A DNA stretch of 64,000 nt, from NCBI RefSeq assembly GCF_029531845.1, contig NZ_JAMBPV010000005.1:124001-188000 (forward strand), in the 5' to 3' direction. Each line of letters opens with the position of its first letter. Positions within the stretch are counted from its first letter, which is position 1. Both the position numbers and the translations under genes were made by a program. The DNA comes from Staphylococcus equorum (GTDB lineage Bacteria; Bacillota; Bacilli; Staphylococcales; Staphylococcaceae). Below, piece after piece: positions 28,982-41,697 of this stretch. The notes beneath the pieces were generated by a model. The model saw nothing but the letters and a program-made list of their open reading frames with translations. It searched no databases and was not told the origin of the DNA.

Positions 28982-29959
28982 TTAAAATTCTAAAGTTTCT
29001 TTCGCTTTTTCAATGATGTCATTTTTGTTTGGTAACCAAACATTTTCAGCTTGTGTAAACGGATAAACTGTATCAGCCGCTGCAACACGAGCAATTGGTG
29101 CTTCTAATGAAAGAATAGAGCGTTCTGCTAATTCAGAAACAACTTGCGCTCCAACACCAGCTTGACGTTGCGCCTCTTGTACTACTACAGCACGTCCTGT
29201 TTTTTCTACTGAAGCAACAAGTGTTTTGATATCGATTGGTTGAACTGTACGTAAGTCAATAACTTCTACTGAATAACCATCTTTTTCTAACTCTTCTGCT
29301 GCTTTTAATGACTCTTGTACCATTGCACCATATGCAATAAGTGTAATGTCATTACCTTCTTGTTTCACGCTTGCTTTACCAATTTCGATTGTGTACTCTT
29401 CTTCAGGTACTTCATCACGGAAAGAGCGGTACAATTTCATATGTTCTAAATATACAACTGGGTCATTACTTCTGATTGCTGAGATTAATAATCCTTTAGC
29501 ATCATATGGATTAGACGGAATTACAACGTGTAAACCTGGTGATTGAGCTAAAAGACCTTCTAAGTTGTCAGCATGCAATTCTGGTGTATGAACGCCACCA
29601 CCAAATGGTGCACGAACAGTAACGGGTGATTGTTTAGAGTTACCAGAACGGAAACGCGTACGCGCAATTTGTCCTGCTATAGAGTCGAATACTTCAAATA
29701 CAAATCCAAAGAATTGTACTTCCATTACTGGACGGTATCCTTGAGTAGATAAACCTAAAGCTAAACCACCAATACCAGATTCTGCTAAAGGCGTATCAAA
29801 TACACGGTCTTCACCGAATTCTTTTTGTAAACCTTCAGTTACACGGAAAACACCACCGTTAACACCGACGTCTTCACCGAAAAGTAAAACATTTTCATCG
29901 TTTTGTAATTCGGTTTTAAGCGCGTTGTTAATCGCTTGAACCATTGTCATTTGTGCCAT
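28982..29959 (-). CDS. pdhB: Pyruvate dehydrogenase E1 beta subunit
   Basis: A 325-aa transketolase-like subunit that forms an alpha2beta2 E1 with PdhA. Visible family blocks: [30 protein letters not shown] and [13 protein letters not shown], and C-terminal [20 protein letters not shown]. Begins 3 bases after pdhA, so translation is coupled. Confidence 0.96.
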   Translation of the reverse strand: MAQMTMVQAINNALKTELQNDENVLLFGEDVGVNGGVFRVTEGLQKEFGEDRVFDTPLAESGIGGLALGLSTQGYRPVMEVQFFGFVFEVFDSIAGQIARTRFRSGNSKQSPVTVRAPFGGGVHTPELHADNLEGLLAQSPGLHVVIPSNPYDAKGLLISAIRSNDPVVYLEHMKLYRSFRDEVPEEEYTIEIGKASVKQEGNDITLIAYGAMVQESLKAAEELEKDGYSVEVIDLRTVQPIDIKTLVASVEKTGRAVVVQEAQRQAGVGAQVVSELAERSILSLEAPIARVAAADTVYPFTQAENVWLPNKNDIIEKAKETLEF

Positions 29960-29962
29960 CGG

Positions 29963-31075
<1,113 letters not shown>

Positions 31076-31126
31076 TCAATTCACCATACCTTTCCCGTAT
31101 AATAGAAACTTATTTTATCCTCCAAT

Positions 31127-31155
31127 ATTGTACCACAAAACTGTTACACTGTTAA
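31127..31155 (-). promoter_or_regulatory. pdhA promoter
   Basis: Minus strand TTAACA (31150-31155), 17-base spacer, TACAAT (31127-31132), about 50 bases before the pdhA start. Upstream, the 10-mer CTGTACCACT occurs twice in direct orientation at 31204-31213 and 31227-31236. Confidence 0.6.
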
Positions 31156-31339
31156 ATAATTTGAAAAAGTTCTGTAATACTTAAGACAAGTACAGTTTTT
31201 AATCTGTACCACTGTTTTTCATTGCGCTGTACCACTCAAAAAACGAGTCGTTATAGAGCAATTCCCTTAAAATTGTAAGCGTACTCATATCTTATGCTAT
31301 AACGTAGCTATTTAAAATTCAAATTTACCGCTTTTCATT

Positions 31340-31966
31340 TTAAGAAAGATTGTCTACATCTTCTTTTTCTTTGTTCACTTTATTCATCGCATCCGAGTAT
31401 TTTTCAAATGCTTTGTTCATATTTTTATATGATTTCGAAACCGCTTCTGCTTTTTTGTCTATTTGATCTTGACTCACTTGATCTCCAGAAGTATATCCAA
31501 ACATATCTTTTTCCTTATTCAAAATATTCTTATACGCTTTGGCGTATTCATCATGTGCTTTGTATTTATCTTTAAGCGCTTGATTCAATTGTGTCACTTC
31601 TTTTTTCTTATCTTCGTCACTGATATTATCAACATGCTTTTCAGCTTTCTTAAATTCTTTTTCTGAGTTATCTATAGCTTCTTCTTCTTTTTCAAATGCT
31701 TTTTCTCTTTCTTCAACATTTTCAACGACTTTTTTCGAAGTATCTTTTACTTCTTCTTGGTTTTTGCCATTAATTTTCTTAACTAATTTTTGCTTGTCTT
31801 GTTCAAGGCTATTTAACTTCTTCCCTACTGAAGACACAGGTTTCTCTTCATCAAATGCTTTTTGTACTTTTTCGTTATAATCTTCTATTTCACCTTTGTC
31901 TGTTGTACACCCCGCCATTAACATTGTAGAAGCGAGTATCGCACCGATGCTATATTTTAATTTCAT
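31340..31966 (-). CDS. ykyA: YkyA-like lipoprotein
   Basis: A 208-aa lipoprotein: signal peptide with lipobox LMAGC (Cys20), then an almost wholly helical, Lys/Glu-rich body of the YkyA (putative cell-wall-binding lipoprotein) family. High charge and regular spacing suggest coiled coil. The gene stands between def and pdhA, as in Bacillus (ykyA-pdhA). Strong AGGAGG ribosome site. Precise role unknown. Confidence 0.87.
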   Translation of the reverse strand: MKLKYSIGAILASTMLMAGCTTDKGEIEDYNEKVQKAFDEEKPVSSVGKKLNSLEQDKQKLVKKINGKNQEEVKDTSKKVVENVEEREKAFEKEEEAIDNSEKEFKKAEKHVDNISDEDKKKEVTQLNQALKDKYKAHDEYAKAYKNILNKEKDMFGYTSGDQVSQDQIDKKAEAVSKSYKNMNKAFEKYSDAMNKVNKEKEDVDNLS

Positions 31967-32092
31967 TTTTTGAGAAATCCTCCTTTATTTGTGTGTTATA
32001 TTATATAATATTTTATAAGAAATCAAATGTATCACTGTATTTTAAGCGTTAAACTTTGGTATATTTTATATTAAGGAAGGTGTATGAACAAA

Positions 32093-32644
32093 ATGATAAC
32101 AATGAAAGATATTATCCGAGATGGTCACCCCACACTTCGTGAAAAAGCAAAAGATGTAACAATTCCGCTTTCTGACGAAGATCGTGAAACTTTAAAAGCT
32201 ATGCGCGAATTTCTAATTAATAGCCAAGATGAAGAAACAGCTAATAAATATGGGCTTCGTTCAGGTGTAGGACTTGCTGCTCCACAGATTAATATTGCAA
32301 AAAAAATGATAGCAGTTTATTTACCTGATGATGGTAATGGCAAAAGTTATGATTTAGCGCTAGTTAACCCTAAAATCATGAGCCACAGTGTTCAAGAAGC
32401 TTATTTACCGACTGGTGAAGGTTGCTTAAGTGTAGATGAAAATATTCCAGGCCTTGTCCATCGTAAATATCGAATCACAGTAAAAGCAATAGATATAGAT
32501 GGTAATGATGTAAAATTACGTTTAAAAGGTTATCCAGCAGTTGTCGTTCAACATGAGATAGACCATATTAATGGCGTAATGTTTTATGATCATATTGATC
32601 CAAACAACCCACTTACACCACATGAAGATGCGGTAGAAGTTTAA
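32093..32644 (+). CDS. def: Peptide deformylase
   Basis: A 183-aa Fe/Zn enzyme that removes the N-formyl group from new proteins. All three motifs are present: [14 protein letters not shown] and [10 protein letters not shown]. The length (type II, with an insertion in the N-terminal part) is that of the active S. aureus enzyme. ATG at 32093 is chosen because [13 protein letters not shown] then aligns with the S. aureus start; an ATG at 32084 lies only 3 bases from the GGAAGG. Confidence 0.95.
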   Translation: MITMKDIIRDGHPTLREKAKDVTIPLSDEDRETLKAMREFLINSQDEETANKYGLRSGVGLAAPQINIAKKMIAVYLPDDGNGKSYDLALVNPKIMSHSVQEAYLPTGEGCLSVDENIPGLVHRKYRITVKAIDIDGNDVKLRLKGYPAVVVQHEIDHINGVMFYDHIDPNNPLTPHEDAVEV

Positions 32645-32652
32645 CTGTTTAA

Positions 32653-32704
32653 AAAATATGCCGTTAGCAAATTGAGAATTTCTCAACGCTAACGGCATAT
32701 TTTA
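32653..32704. terminator. Bidirectional terminator after def
   Basis: AAAATATGCCGTTAGC and GCTAACGGCATATTTT form a 16-bp stem; an inner TTGAGAA/TTCTCAA stem extends it. It overlaps the stop codon of the convergent small gene. Confidence 0.9.
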
Positions 32705-32974
32705 CATGAAGTCGTCTCTTCGTTCAGTAAATGGTATATCTATTTTTTTAAGTTCTATCTTTAAATCGTTTAATTCTTTAATATCTATAAATTCTGGATC
32801 ATGGTTATGTTTGACGTAATTTTGATCGCCATTTACAGTATCAATAATTTCATTATAGTTAAAAAACATGATTACTTGTTCTGCACGAATTTCAAATGTG
32901 ATATCTTGAAATATTTTATCGCTCCGATTTTTTTCTTTTTTAACATCTTCTATAATTCTTTTCACTTGATCCAT
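32702..32974 (-). CDS. Small conserved hypothetical protein
   Basis: A 90-aa acidic/basic soluble protein (MDQVKRIIEDVKKEKNRSDK...). No domain recognised. AAGGGTGAT lies 7-8 bases before ATG 32974 and overlaps an alternative GTG start at 32983. The stop codon is in the arm of the shared terminator. I believe a gene of this size occupies the def-rnjA interval in other staphylococci, but no function is known. Confidence 0.65.
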   Translation of the reverse strand: MDQVKRIIEDVKKEKNRSDKIFQDITFEIRAEQVIMFFNYNEIIDTVNGDQNYVKHNHDPEFIDIKELNDLKIELKKIDIPFTERRDDFM

Positions 32975-33479
32975 TTCTATCACCCTTACCCATCTTTCAT
33001 TTCTATACTTAATATATTACTTTATTAAATATGCAGATCAACTCTCTTTTATCATAATTAACTTTCAACGCGCACTCAAGTTTTATGATAATTTATTGCA
33101 GTTTTTTACATAACTAAAGTTTTGGATTTGTAGATTAAATATTAATTATTATAAAAATGAAATTATTTGTACTTATTAAAAGAGGCACTAAAGATAAAAC
33201 TGCTTTATTTATTCTACTACATCATGTAAAATGAGAAATAACTGAAAACATATGAAACATAGTGTTTGTAGTTTTCTAAACGAACGAACTGAAGATTTCC
33301 CTAGAAACATACTGGGCAAAAAACTAGTATGTTCTATTTATATACAGTATCAGTGTCCATGCATAATTAGAAGTGCAGTTAATTTCAAATAACCAATGGA
33401 TATTTCAAGCTTTTATATTACTAGGGTTTTACTATACAAAATTATAAATCAAACATGATTTTAGGAGGAAATATATAAA
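32975..33479 (+). other. 505-base gap upstream of rpoY-rnjA
   Basis: A+T-rich region with no gene I can support. It contains one stem-loop, AGAAACATACT (33303-33313) facing AGTATGTTCT (33326-33335), and a possible late -10 (TATACA near 33434). Probably a promoter region with a long leader for rpoY-rnjA. Confidence 0.4.
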
Positions 33480-35545
<2,066 letters not shown>

Positions 35546-35550
35546 GTATT

Positions 35551-35595
35551 AAAAAGCAGTCCATACAATGTCTAAACATTGTATGGACTGCTTTT
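35551..35595 (+). terminator. rnjA terminator
   Basis: AAAAGCAGTCCATACAATG and CATTGTATGGACTGCTTTT form a long perfect stem with a 6-base loop right after the rnjA stop. Confidence 0.93.
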
Positions 35596-35720
35596 GTTTT
35601 AACTATTCTATTATATATATATTAATCACCTTGCTATGTGAATGCAATTTCATGATTGCTAATAGCACAAATAAATAATTTTTCATGAATTTATTTATGA
35701 AATATAGTATTCGATATAAT

Positions 35721-35756
35721 AAAAAAGAAGCCTCCAGTTTTGGAGACTTCTTTTTA
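35721..35756. terminator. ktrC terminator
   Basis: AAAAAAGAAGCCTCCA GTTT TGGAGACTTCTTTTT: stem with one mismatch; minus-strand exit is a T6 run just after the ktrC stop. Confidence 0.85.
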
Positions 35757-35764
35757 TTATATTT

Positions 35765-36424
35765 TTATCGAACCACTTTTTTCTCAAAACGATTTAAGTC
35801 ATTATCATGCCCTATCATAATTAATATATCACCAATTTCAATACTAATATTAGGGTCAGGAGAAACTAATATTTCTTTACCTCTTTTTATAGCAATTATA
35901 CTTATACCGAATTGTGCTCGAATATCTAATTCTATAATTGTTTGGCCAGCCATTTTTTCACTTGCTTTAATCTCTACAATCGAATGTTCGTCTGCAAGTT
36001 CTAAATAATCTAACACACTTGCACTTGCGACATTGTGAGCGATTCTTCTTCCCATATCTCTTTCAGGATGAACAACCGTATCCGCTCCAATTTTATTTAA
36101 AATTTTTGCGTGATAATCATTTTGCGCTTTAGCTGTTACTTTTTTTACACCTAACTCTTTTAAAATTAATGTTGTTAACGTACTTGATTGTATATTCTCA
36201 CCTATTGCTACGATGACGTGATCAAAGTTTCTGATACCTAAACTTTTCATAACAGCTTCATCTGTTGTATCAGCAATGACAGCATGTGTAGCGATATCAC
36301 TATATTCATTCACACGTGCTTCATTCATATCAATTGCCATAACGTCCATATCAAGTGCATTAAGCTCTCTTACTATACTACCGCCGAATCGACCTAAGCC
36401 GATAACCACATACTCTTTGTCCAT
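35765..36424 (-). CDS. ktrC: Ktr potassium uptake gating subunit (RCK protein)
   Basis: A 219-aa cytoplasmic regulator of a KtrB/KtrD K+ channel. RCK_N Rossmann domain with GLGRFGGSIV (about 9) and a C-terminal RCK_C domain (about 135-219). The S. aureus protein at this locus binds c-di-AMP through RCK_C, which closes K+ uptake. GGAGG at 36431-36435 fixes ATG 36424 (MDKEYVVIGLGRFGG). Monocistronic. Called KtrA in some papers. Confidence 0.9.
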   Translation of the reverse strand: MDKEYVVIGLGRFGGSIVRELNALDMDVMAIDMNEARVNEYSDIATHAVIADTTDEAVMKSLGIRNFDHVIVAIGENIQSSTLTTLILKELGVKKVTAKAQNDYHAKILNKIGADTVVHPERDMGRRIAHNVASASVLDYLELADEHSIVEIKASEKMAGQTIIELDIRAQFGISIIAIKRGKEILVSPDPNISIEIGDILIMIGHDNDLNRFEKKVVR

Positions 36425-36522
36425 ATGCGTCCTCCAATTTAAAAAATCACGGATAAGATAGCTATTTATTAGCCTAAGCAAGCGAGTGAATAACTATCAT
36501 TATCTCATTTTAAAAAATTAAT

Positions 36523-37539
36523 TTATTTTTTTCCTTCAACATAATCTTTGTCGAAAACAAATAATCTTAATAATAATATTAACGATGGAATGAGTAAAAG
36601 TAAACCTAAAACAAATGCAGTAATTAAAGCAATGGCCATGCTACTATTAACAACACCTTCATCTATACGAACATATGGGTATAAGATGTATGGCATTTTG
36701 CTGGCGCCATATCCGAAAAATGCAAATGCCATTTGCAATATAACAAGGATAAATGCAAATCCGTGCCATTTTTTTATTAATGTAAGTACCATGACACCTA
36801 TAAAACATATAAAGCTTAGTAGGAACATCCACCAATAATCAGTTACTGCGCTTAAGAAATGCGTTTCGTTTTGTAATCTTAACGATACAAATACGAATAA
36901 AGAAATTGCGATCATCGGCGGTCCCCAGAACAAGAACCAATATCTTAATAAATCATACGCTGGTTTGTCTTTCGCTTTTGAAGCATAGTACGTAAGGAAG
37001 CCTGAAGAAATGTATAGCACTGATATAACAGCTAAGAATACGACAGACCATGAATAAGGACTCAAGGCTAATTCAAGCCAATTCAAATCTATATTATCAC
37101 CTGAACCGGTAATAAAGCCCCCTTCTGATATTGTTAGCGTTGTAGCTAGTGCCGCTGGGATAAACAATCCTGACAAGCCGTACATTGCTAACCAAATGAG
37201 TTTTGAATCAGGTCCATAATTTTCAAACGCGTAAAAACTACCTCTAATTGTTAGTAATATTAATGCGATTGAAGCTGGTATGAGTAGTACCGTACCAAAA
37301 TATTTCGCCGCATCAGGGAAAAAACCTACAATGCCAACGAAAAAGAATACAAAGAATACGTTTGTTACTTCCCACACAGGGTTTAAATAACGACCTATTA
37401 AATGATTAATTTGTTTATCTTGTTTAGTCACTTTTGCGTGAAGTGTAAAGAACCCAGCACCAAAATCAATGGAGGCGATAATAATATAAGAGAATAAGAA
37501 TATTCCAAGTACTGTAATACCTATATAAGCAAATATCAT
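36523..37539 (-). CDS. cydB: Cytochrome bd-type quinol oxidase subunit II
   Basis: A 338-aa membrane protein with eight to nine helices, the partner of CydA. The start MIFAYIGITVLGIFLFSYIII and the GRYLNPVWEVTNVF region match CydB. Its ATG overlaps the cydA stop by one base. The Bacillus-type maturation genes cydCD are not in the window. Confidence 0.93.
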   Translation of the reverse strand: MIFAYIGITVLGIFLFSYIIIASIDFGAGFFTLHAKVTKQDKQINHLIGRYLNPVWEVTNVFFVFFFVGIVGFFPDAAKYFGTVLLIPASIALILLTIRGSFYAFENYGPDSKLIWLAMYGLSGLFIPAALATTLTISEGGFITGSGDNIDLNWLELALSPYSWSVVFLAVISVLYISSGFLTYYASKAKDKPAYDLLRYWFLFWGPPMIAISLFVFVSLRLQNETHFLSAVTDYWWMFLLSFICFIGVMVLTLIKKWHGFAFILVILQMAFAFFGYGASKMPYILYPYVRIDEGVVNSSMAIALITAFVLGLLLLIPSLILLLRLFVFDKDYVEGKK

Positions 37540-38891
37540 TACTCATCACCTCTTTCTGGTGTATTTTCTTCTACATCTTTATATGCTGGTTTATTTCTGA
37601 ACATACGAATTAATACATATGCGGTAGTCACGATTAATATCATATATAAGATACCGAATAATATTGTCACGAGTGTTAAACCACCTGCTTGAGTTGCAGC
37701 ATCAGCTACTTTAAGGTAACCACGAACCAACCATGGTTGACGACCTTGTTCAGTTAAGAACCACCCAGCTTCTATTGCAATCATTGCCGCTGGTCCAGTT
37801 AACAATGCACCATACAACATTGGTTTTGAATAAGTGAATTTGCGTAACTTCTTAAATATAAGCGTTAATATAAACGCACCGGATATAATCAAGCAGAATA
37901 CACCCATAGAAACCATAATATCAAAGTAATAGTGTACAATCATCGGTGGATGCAGTTCTTTTGGAAACTCATTTAATCCTTTTACTTCGGTATCTGTGTT
38001 ATTATCAGCCAAGAAGCTGAGTATGCCAGGTATTTTTATAGCACCTGATACTTCTTGTGTTTCTTCATCTAAAGAACCAAAGAATATTAAGTCTGCATTA
38101 GACTCTGTTTCAAAATGCCATTCATAAGCAGCAAGTTTTTCTGGTTGTTCTTGATGTAGAAACTTAGCTGATAAATCTCCAGCTAACATAGATCCTAAAG
38201 TAAATACTACGCCAAGAATCATTGTTAGTTTCAACGCTTTTTTATGATATTCTGTGTCTTTCTTGAATTTGTTTTTCAATAATTTAAATGCAGCAATTGC
38301 AGCAAGTACAAATGCCATCGTCATAAGTGCTGTAGCAACAACGTGGAATGATCTAATTAAGAACGATTCATTAAACATTGCTACCCAAGGTTGGACGTTA
38401 ACCATTTTCCCATCTTTCATTTCAAAGCCAGCTGGTGTGTTCATAAATGAATTGACTGCTGTAATGAAGAAAGCTGAGAATGTACCACCTATAATGACGG
38501 GAATACTAATAAGGAAATGTGTCCATTTACTCTTAAATCTATCCCATGTATATAAATAAATACTTAAGAAAATTGCTTCAAAGAAGAAAGCAAATGTTTC
38601 CATAAATAATGGTAATGCAATAACGTGACCACCCATTTGCATAAATGTTGGCCATAATAGTGATAATTGCAGTCCAATAATTGTACCTGTCACAACACCA
38701 ACAGCTACCGTAATGGTATATCCTTTAGACCATCTTTTGGCTAATGTTATATATTTTGGATCATTTCTTTTTATACCTAAAAATTCAGCAACAGCAAACA
38801 TTAATGGCACGCCCACACCAATCGTTGCGAATATGATATGAACCGCGAGTGTCATCGCAGTTAAAAAACGGGCTAATTCAACTGAATCCAT
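37539..38891 (-). CDS. cydA: Cytochrome bd-type quinol oxidase subunit I
   Basis: A 450-aa subunit carrying haems b558, b595 and d (or b) and the quinol site. Axial His in the N-terminal AVHIIFATIGVG block, the GRQPWLVRGYLKV motif and a short Q-loop (the Firmicutes type) are present; about nine membrane helices. AAAGGTGAT before ATG 38891 fixes the start over an upstream in-frame one. High-affinity terminal oxidase used at low oxygen. A perfect Rex-type palindrome lies upstream. Confidence 0.95.
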   Translation of the reverse strand: MDSVELARFLTAMTLAVHIIFATIGVGVPLMFAVAEFLGIKRNDPKYITLAKRWSKGYTITVAVGVVTGTIIGLQLSLLWPTFMQMGGHVIALPLFMETFAFFFEAIFLSIYLYTWDRFKSKWTHFLISIPVIIGGTFSAFFITAVNSFMNTPAGFEMKDGKMVNVQPWVAMFNESFLIRSFHVVATALMTMAFVLAAIAAFKLLKNKFKKDTEYHKKALKLTMILGVVFTLGSMLAGDLSAKFLHQEQPEKLAAYEWHFETESNADLIFFGSLDEETQEVSGAIKIPGILSFLADNNTDTEVKGLNEFPKELHPPMIVHYYFDIMVSMGVFCLIISGAFILTLIFKKLRKFTYSKPMLYGALLTGPAAMIAIEAGWFLTEQGRQPWLVRGYLKVADAATQAGGLTLVTILFGILYMILIVTTAYVLIRMFRNKPAYKDVEENTPERGDE

Positions 38892-38912
38892 AATATCACC
38901 TTTTTTATTTAT

Positions 38913-38945
38913 TTGTGACAAAAATCACAACGTTCATTCATTATA
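38913..38945 (-). promoter_or_regulatory. cydAB promoter with Rex box
   Basis: TTGTGA (38913-38918), six bases, TCACAA (38925-38930) is a perfect Rex operator (TTGTGAN6TCACAA). On the minus strand TATAAT (38940-38945) lies 9 bases upstream, so the operator would cover the transcription start. Rex is the NADH-sensing repressor that controls cydAB in Bacillus. TTGTGA also fits SrrA/ResD-type sites. Confidence 0.7.
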
Positions 38946-39093
38946 AACTGCTTTACGTTGTATTGAAATAAGTTGCGTTCAAAATATAGTGACAAATTAA
39001 TGACCACTTGCATGTAAGTCAAAGATTTGTAATAATTTAAAAAGTTTCTTATATTAAAGTAAATCGAATTTAAAATAGGAAGGATGAACTTTC

Positions 39094-39324
39094 ATGGATA
39101 AAATAATCATTTATACGCAAAATGATTGCCCCCCTTGTACTTTCATTAAAAACTATTTATCAGATAAGGGCGTATCATATAGCGAGAAAAATATTTCGAA
39201 TTCCCAATACAGAAATGAAATGATAGACTACGATGCTTTTGCTACACCTTTTATCTTGTTAAATGATGAGCCGATGTATCAAATTGATATGGATAAAATC
39301 AACCACAATTTAAATTTAGAATAA
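39094..39324 (+). CDS. Glutaredoxin-like thiol protein
   Basis: A 76-aa thioredoxin-fold protein with active site CPPC (residues 12-15 in NDCPPCTFIKNYL) and the cis-Pro loop ATPFI. Resembles NrdH/glutaredoxin-like proteins; staphylococci use bacillithiol rather than glutathione, so the reductant is uncertain. AGGAAGGATG upstream. Divergent from cydAB. Confidence 0.85.
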   Translation: MDKIIIYTQNDCPPCTFIKNYLSDKGVSYSEKNISNSQYRNEMIDYDAFATPFILLNDEPMYQIDMDKINHNLNLE

Positions 39325-39478
39325 TGATTAAACAACCAACGTAACTGTGGCACATTGATATTAGTAAATCGTTCACTTTCTAAACTATATGATTTTCGGT
39401 GTTATTACAAAGTTAGTGTTTAAAAATGTGCCATTACGGACTACGTTAATTCTTAATATTCTTTAACGCATGGCAAAA

Positions 39479-39524
39479 TAAAAAAGCTGATAGCGCCACT
39501 ATAAATGGTCTATCAGCTTTTTTC
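39479..39524 (-). terminator. ptsI terminator
   Basis: Minus strand AAAAAAGCTGATAG...CTATCAGCTTTTTT: 13-bp stem with an 18-base loop and T6 exit, 27 bases after ptsI. Confidence 0.88.
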
Positions 39525-39550
39525 GAACTCAAATGTTCAATTAATATTTA

Positions 39551-41266
39551 TTATTTAGCATATTGCTCAACTAATTCTTGTACTTCTTCAGAAGTTGCAC
39601 AATTAATTGCTCTTTGTGACAATTCTTCCATTTCATTTTGGCTTAAACCTTTGATTTGACGACGCGCTTTAAGTACTGATGTAGCACTCATTGAGAATTC
39701 ATCTAATCCTAAGCCTAATAGTAATGGGATAGCGATTTCATCGCCTGCCATTTCACCACACATACCAGTCCATTTACCCTCTTTATGAGATGCTTCAATC
39801 ACTTGTTTTACTAAACGTAATATTGAAGGATTATATGGTTGATACAAGTATGAAACACGTTCAGACATGCGGTCAGCCGCCATTGTATATTGAATTAAAT
39901 CATTCGTTCCAATACTGAAGAAATCAACTTCTTTTGCGAAGACATCTGCTAATGCAGCTGTTGAAGGAATTTCAACCATGATACCTAATTCAATATCCTC
40001 AGAAACTTCTGTACCTTCTTGTTTTAAGTTTTCTTTTTCTTCAAGTAATAATGCTTTAGCATCACGGAACTCATTAATTGTTGCAACCATTGGGAACATG
40101 ATATTTAATTTACCGTAAACAGATGCACGTAATAATGCACGAAGTTGTGGTCTAAAAATATCAGGTTGATCTAAACATAAACGAATCGCACGATAACCTA
40201 AGAATGGATTCATTTCTTCAGGTAAATTTAAATATGGTAACTCTTTGTCGCCACCTATATCTAATGTACGTACAACAACACGTTTATCTTCCATCGTTTC
40301 TAGAACTTTTTTATAGGCTTCAAATTGTTCATCTTCCGTAGGCATTTCATCTCTACCCATATATAAAAATTCCGTACGATATAAACCAATACCTTCTGCA
40401 CCATTTTCAATAACACCTTTTAAATCATTAGGCGTACCGATGTTTGCAGCTAATTCAGCATGTTTGCCATCAATTGTTTTTGTTTCTTCATTACGTAATT
40501 TTTGTAATTCTTTTTTATCTTCGAAGAAACGTTCACGTTTATTTTCATAAGCGATTACTTCATCATCTGTAGGATCAATAATTACTTCGCCCGTTAATCC
40601 GTCAACGATAATCATATCGCCTTGTTTAACGTCTTTAGTAATAGATTTTGTGCCTACAACAGCAGGAATTTCTAATGAACGGCTCATAATTGCTGAGTGT
40701 GATGTTCTTCCACCAATATTTGTTACAAAGCCTTGCACGAATTCTTTATTTAACTGAGCAGTATCTGATGGTGTTAAATCGTTTCCGATTATAACAACGC
40801 TTTCATCAATGATACTAGGATTTGGTAATTCTACACCTAAAATGTGTGCTAACACACGTTTAGAAACGTCACGGATATCAGCAGCACGTTCTTTCATGTA
40901 TTCATTATCCATATTTTCAAATATAGTAATGAATTGTCCAGTTACTTCAGATAATGCAGTTGGTGCGTTAACTTGTTCATTTTTAATCTTATCTTCAATC
41001 GGTTGAATTAACTCTGGATCATCTAAAACTAATAAATGTGCATCAAAAATCGCTGCTTTATCAGCACCTAAATTTTTTTCAGCATTATTTCTTATTTTTG
41101 TTAATTCAACTTTAGATGTTTCGATGGCATCATTGAATTTAGCAATTTCAGCGTCGATATCTGTAATCTTTTCACTATTATATGAAAGATCTGGTTCAAC
41201 TAATAAATATGCTTTAGCAATCGCTACACCATCAGATGCAGCAATACCATTTATATAGTTAGACAT
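39551..41266 (-). CDS. ptsI: Phosphoenolpyruvate-protein phosphotransferase (PTS enzyme I)
   Basis: A 571-aa enzyme passing phosphate from PEP to HPr for sugar uptake. Phosphohistidine loop [19 protein letters not shown] (His about 190), PEP-binding signature [19 protein letters not shown] and the catalytic Cys in MCGEMAGD. One base after ptsH, whose expression it shares. Confidence 0.97.
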   Translation of the reverse strand: MSNYINGIAASDGVAIAKAYLLVEPDLSYNSEKITDIDAEIAKFNDAIETSKVELTKIRNNAEKNLGADKAAIFDAHLLVLDDPELIQPIEDKIKNEQVNAPTALSEVTGQFITIFENMDNEYMKERAADIRDVSKRVLAHILGVELPNPSIIDESVVIIGNDLTPSDTAQLNKEFVQGFVTNIGGRTSHSAIMSRSLEIPAVVGTKSITKDVKQGDMIIVDGLTGEVIIDPTDDEVIAYENKRERFFEDKKELQKLRNEETKTIDGKHAELAANIGTPNDLKGVIENGAEGIGLYRTEFLYMGRDEMPTEDEQFEAYKKVLETMEDKRVVVRTLDIGGDKELPYLNLPEEMNPFLGYRAIRLCLDQPDIFRPQLRALLRASVYGKLNIMFPMVATINEFRDAKALLLEEKENLKQEGTEVSEDIELGIMVEIPSTAALADVFAKEVDFFSIGTNDLIQYTMAADRMSERVSYLYQPYNPSILRLVKQVIEASHKEGKWTGMCGEMAGDEIAIPLLLGLGLDEFSMSATSVLKARRQIKGLSQNEMEELSQRAINCATSEEVQELVEQYAK

Positions 41267-41267
41267 A

Positions 41268-41534
41268 TTATTTTGTTAATCCTTCTTTAGATAAAATCTC
41301 AGTGATTGCTTCGATTGCGTCTGTTTCGTCGCTACCATCAGCGTAGATAGTAATTTCAGCATCTTTACCTACACCTAAACTCATAACACCCATGATTGAT
41401 TTCAAGTTAACTTTTTTACCGTTATATTCTAATTGAATATCTGAATCAAACTTTGATGCAGTTTGAACAAGCATCGTTGCTGGACGAGCATGAATACCTG
41501 TTTCATCGATAATTACATATGATTTTTGTTCCAT
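41268..41534 (-). CDS. ptsH: Phosphocarrier protein HPr
   Basis: An 88-aa carrier with the catalytic His15 ([12 protein letters not shown]) and regulatory Ser46 ([12 protein letters not shown]), target of HPr kinase; HPr-Ser-P is the CcpA co-regulator. First gene of ptsHI with AAGGAG ribosome site. Confidence 0.97.
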   Translation of the reverse strand: MEQKSYVIIDETGIHARPATMLVQTASKFDSDIQLEYNGKKVNLKSIMGVMSLGVGKDAEITIYADGSDETDAIEAITEILSKEGLTK

Positions 41535-41603
41535 AATTTATTTCTCCTTCGTATAGTTAGAATCGTTAGTTTATTATAAAACCTAACATAGTTTTATATA
41601 ATA

Positions 41604-41632
41604 AGATTACCAAATTATTTATATAAATTCAA
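41604..41632 (-). promoter_or_regulatory. ptsHI promoter
   Basis: Minus strand TTGAAT (41627-41632), 17-base spacer, TAATCT (41604-41609). About 50 bases further upstream TGAAAACGCTGTAG (41682-41695) looks like a partial cre site. Confidence 0.55.
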
Positions 41633-41697
41633 TTCGTTGCACCCATGATATGACAATATTCAGCGATTATTTAACAATTTGTGAAAACGCTGTAGTT

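Noticed and set aside
35685..36008. 107-codon frame opposite ktrC
   Set aside because: Includes the ktrC terminator stem and is antisense to a conserved gene.
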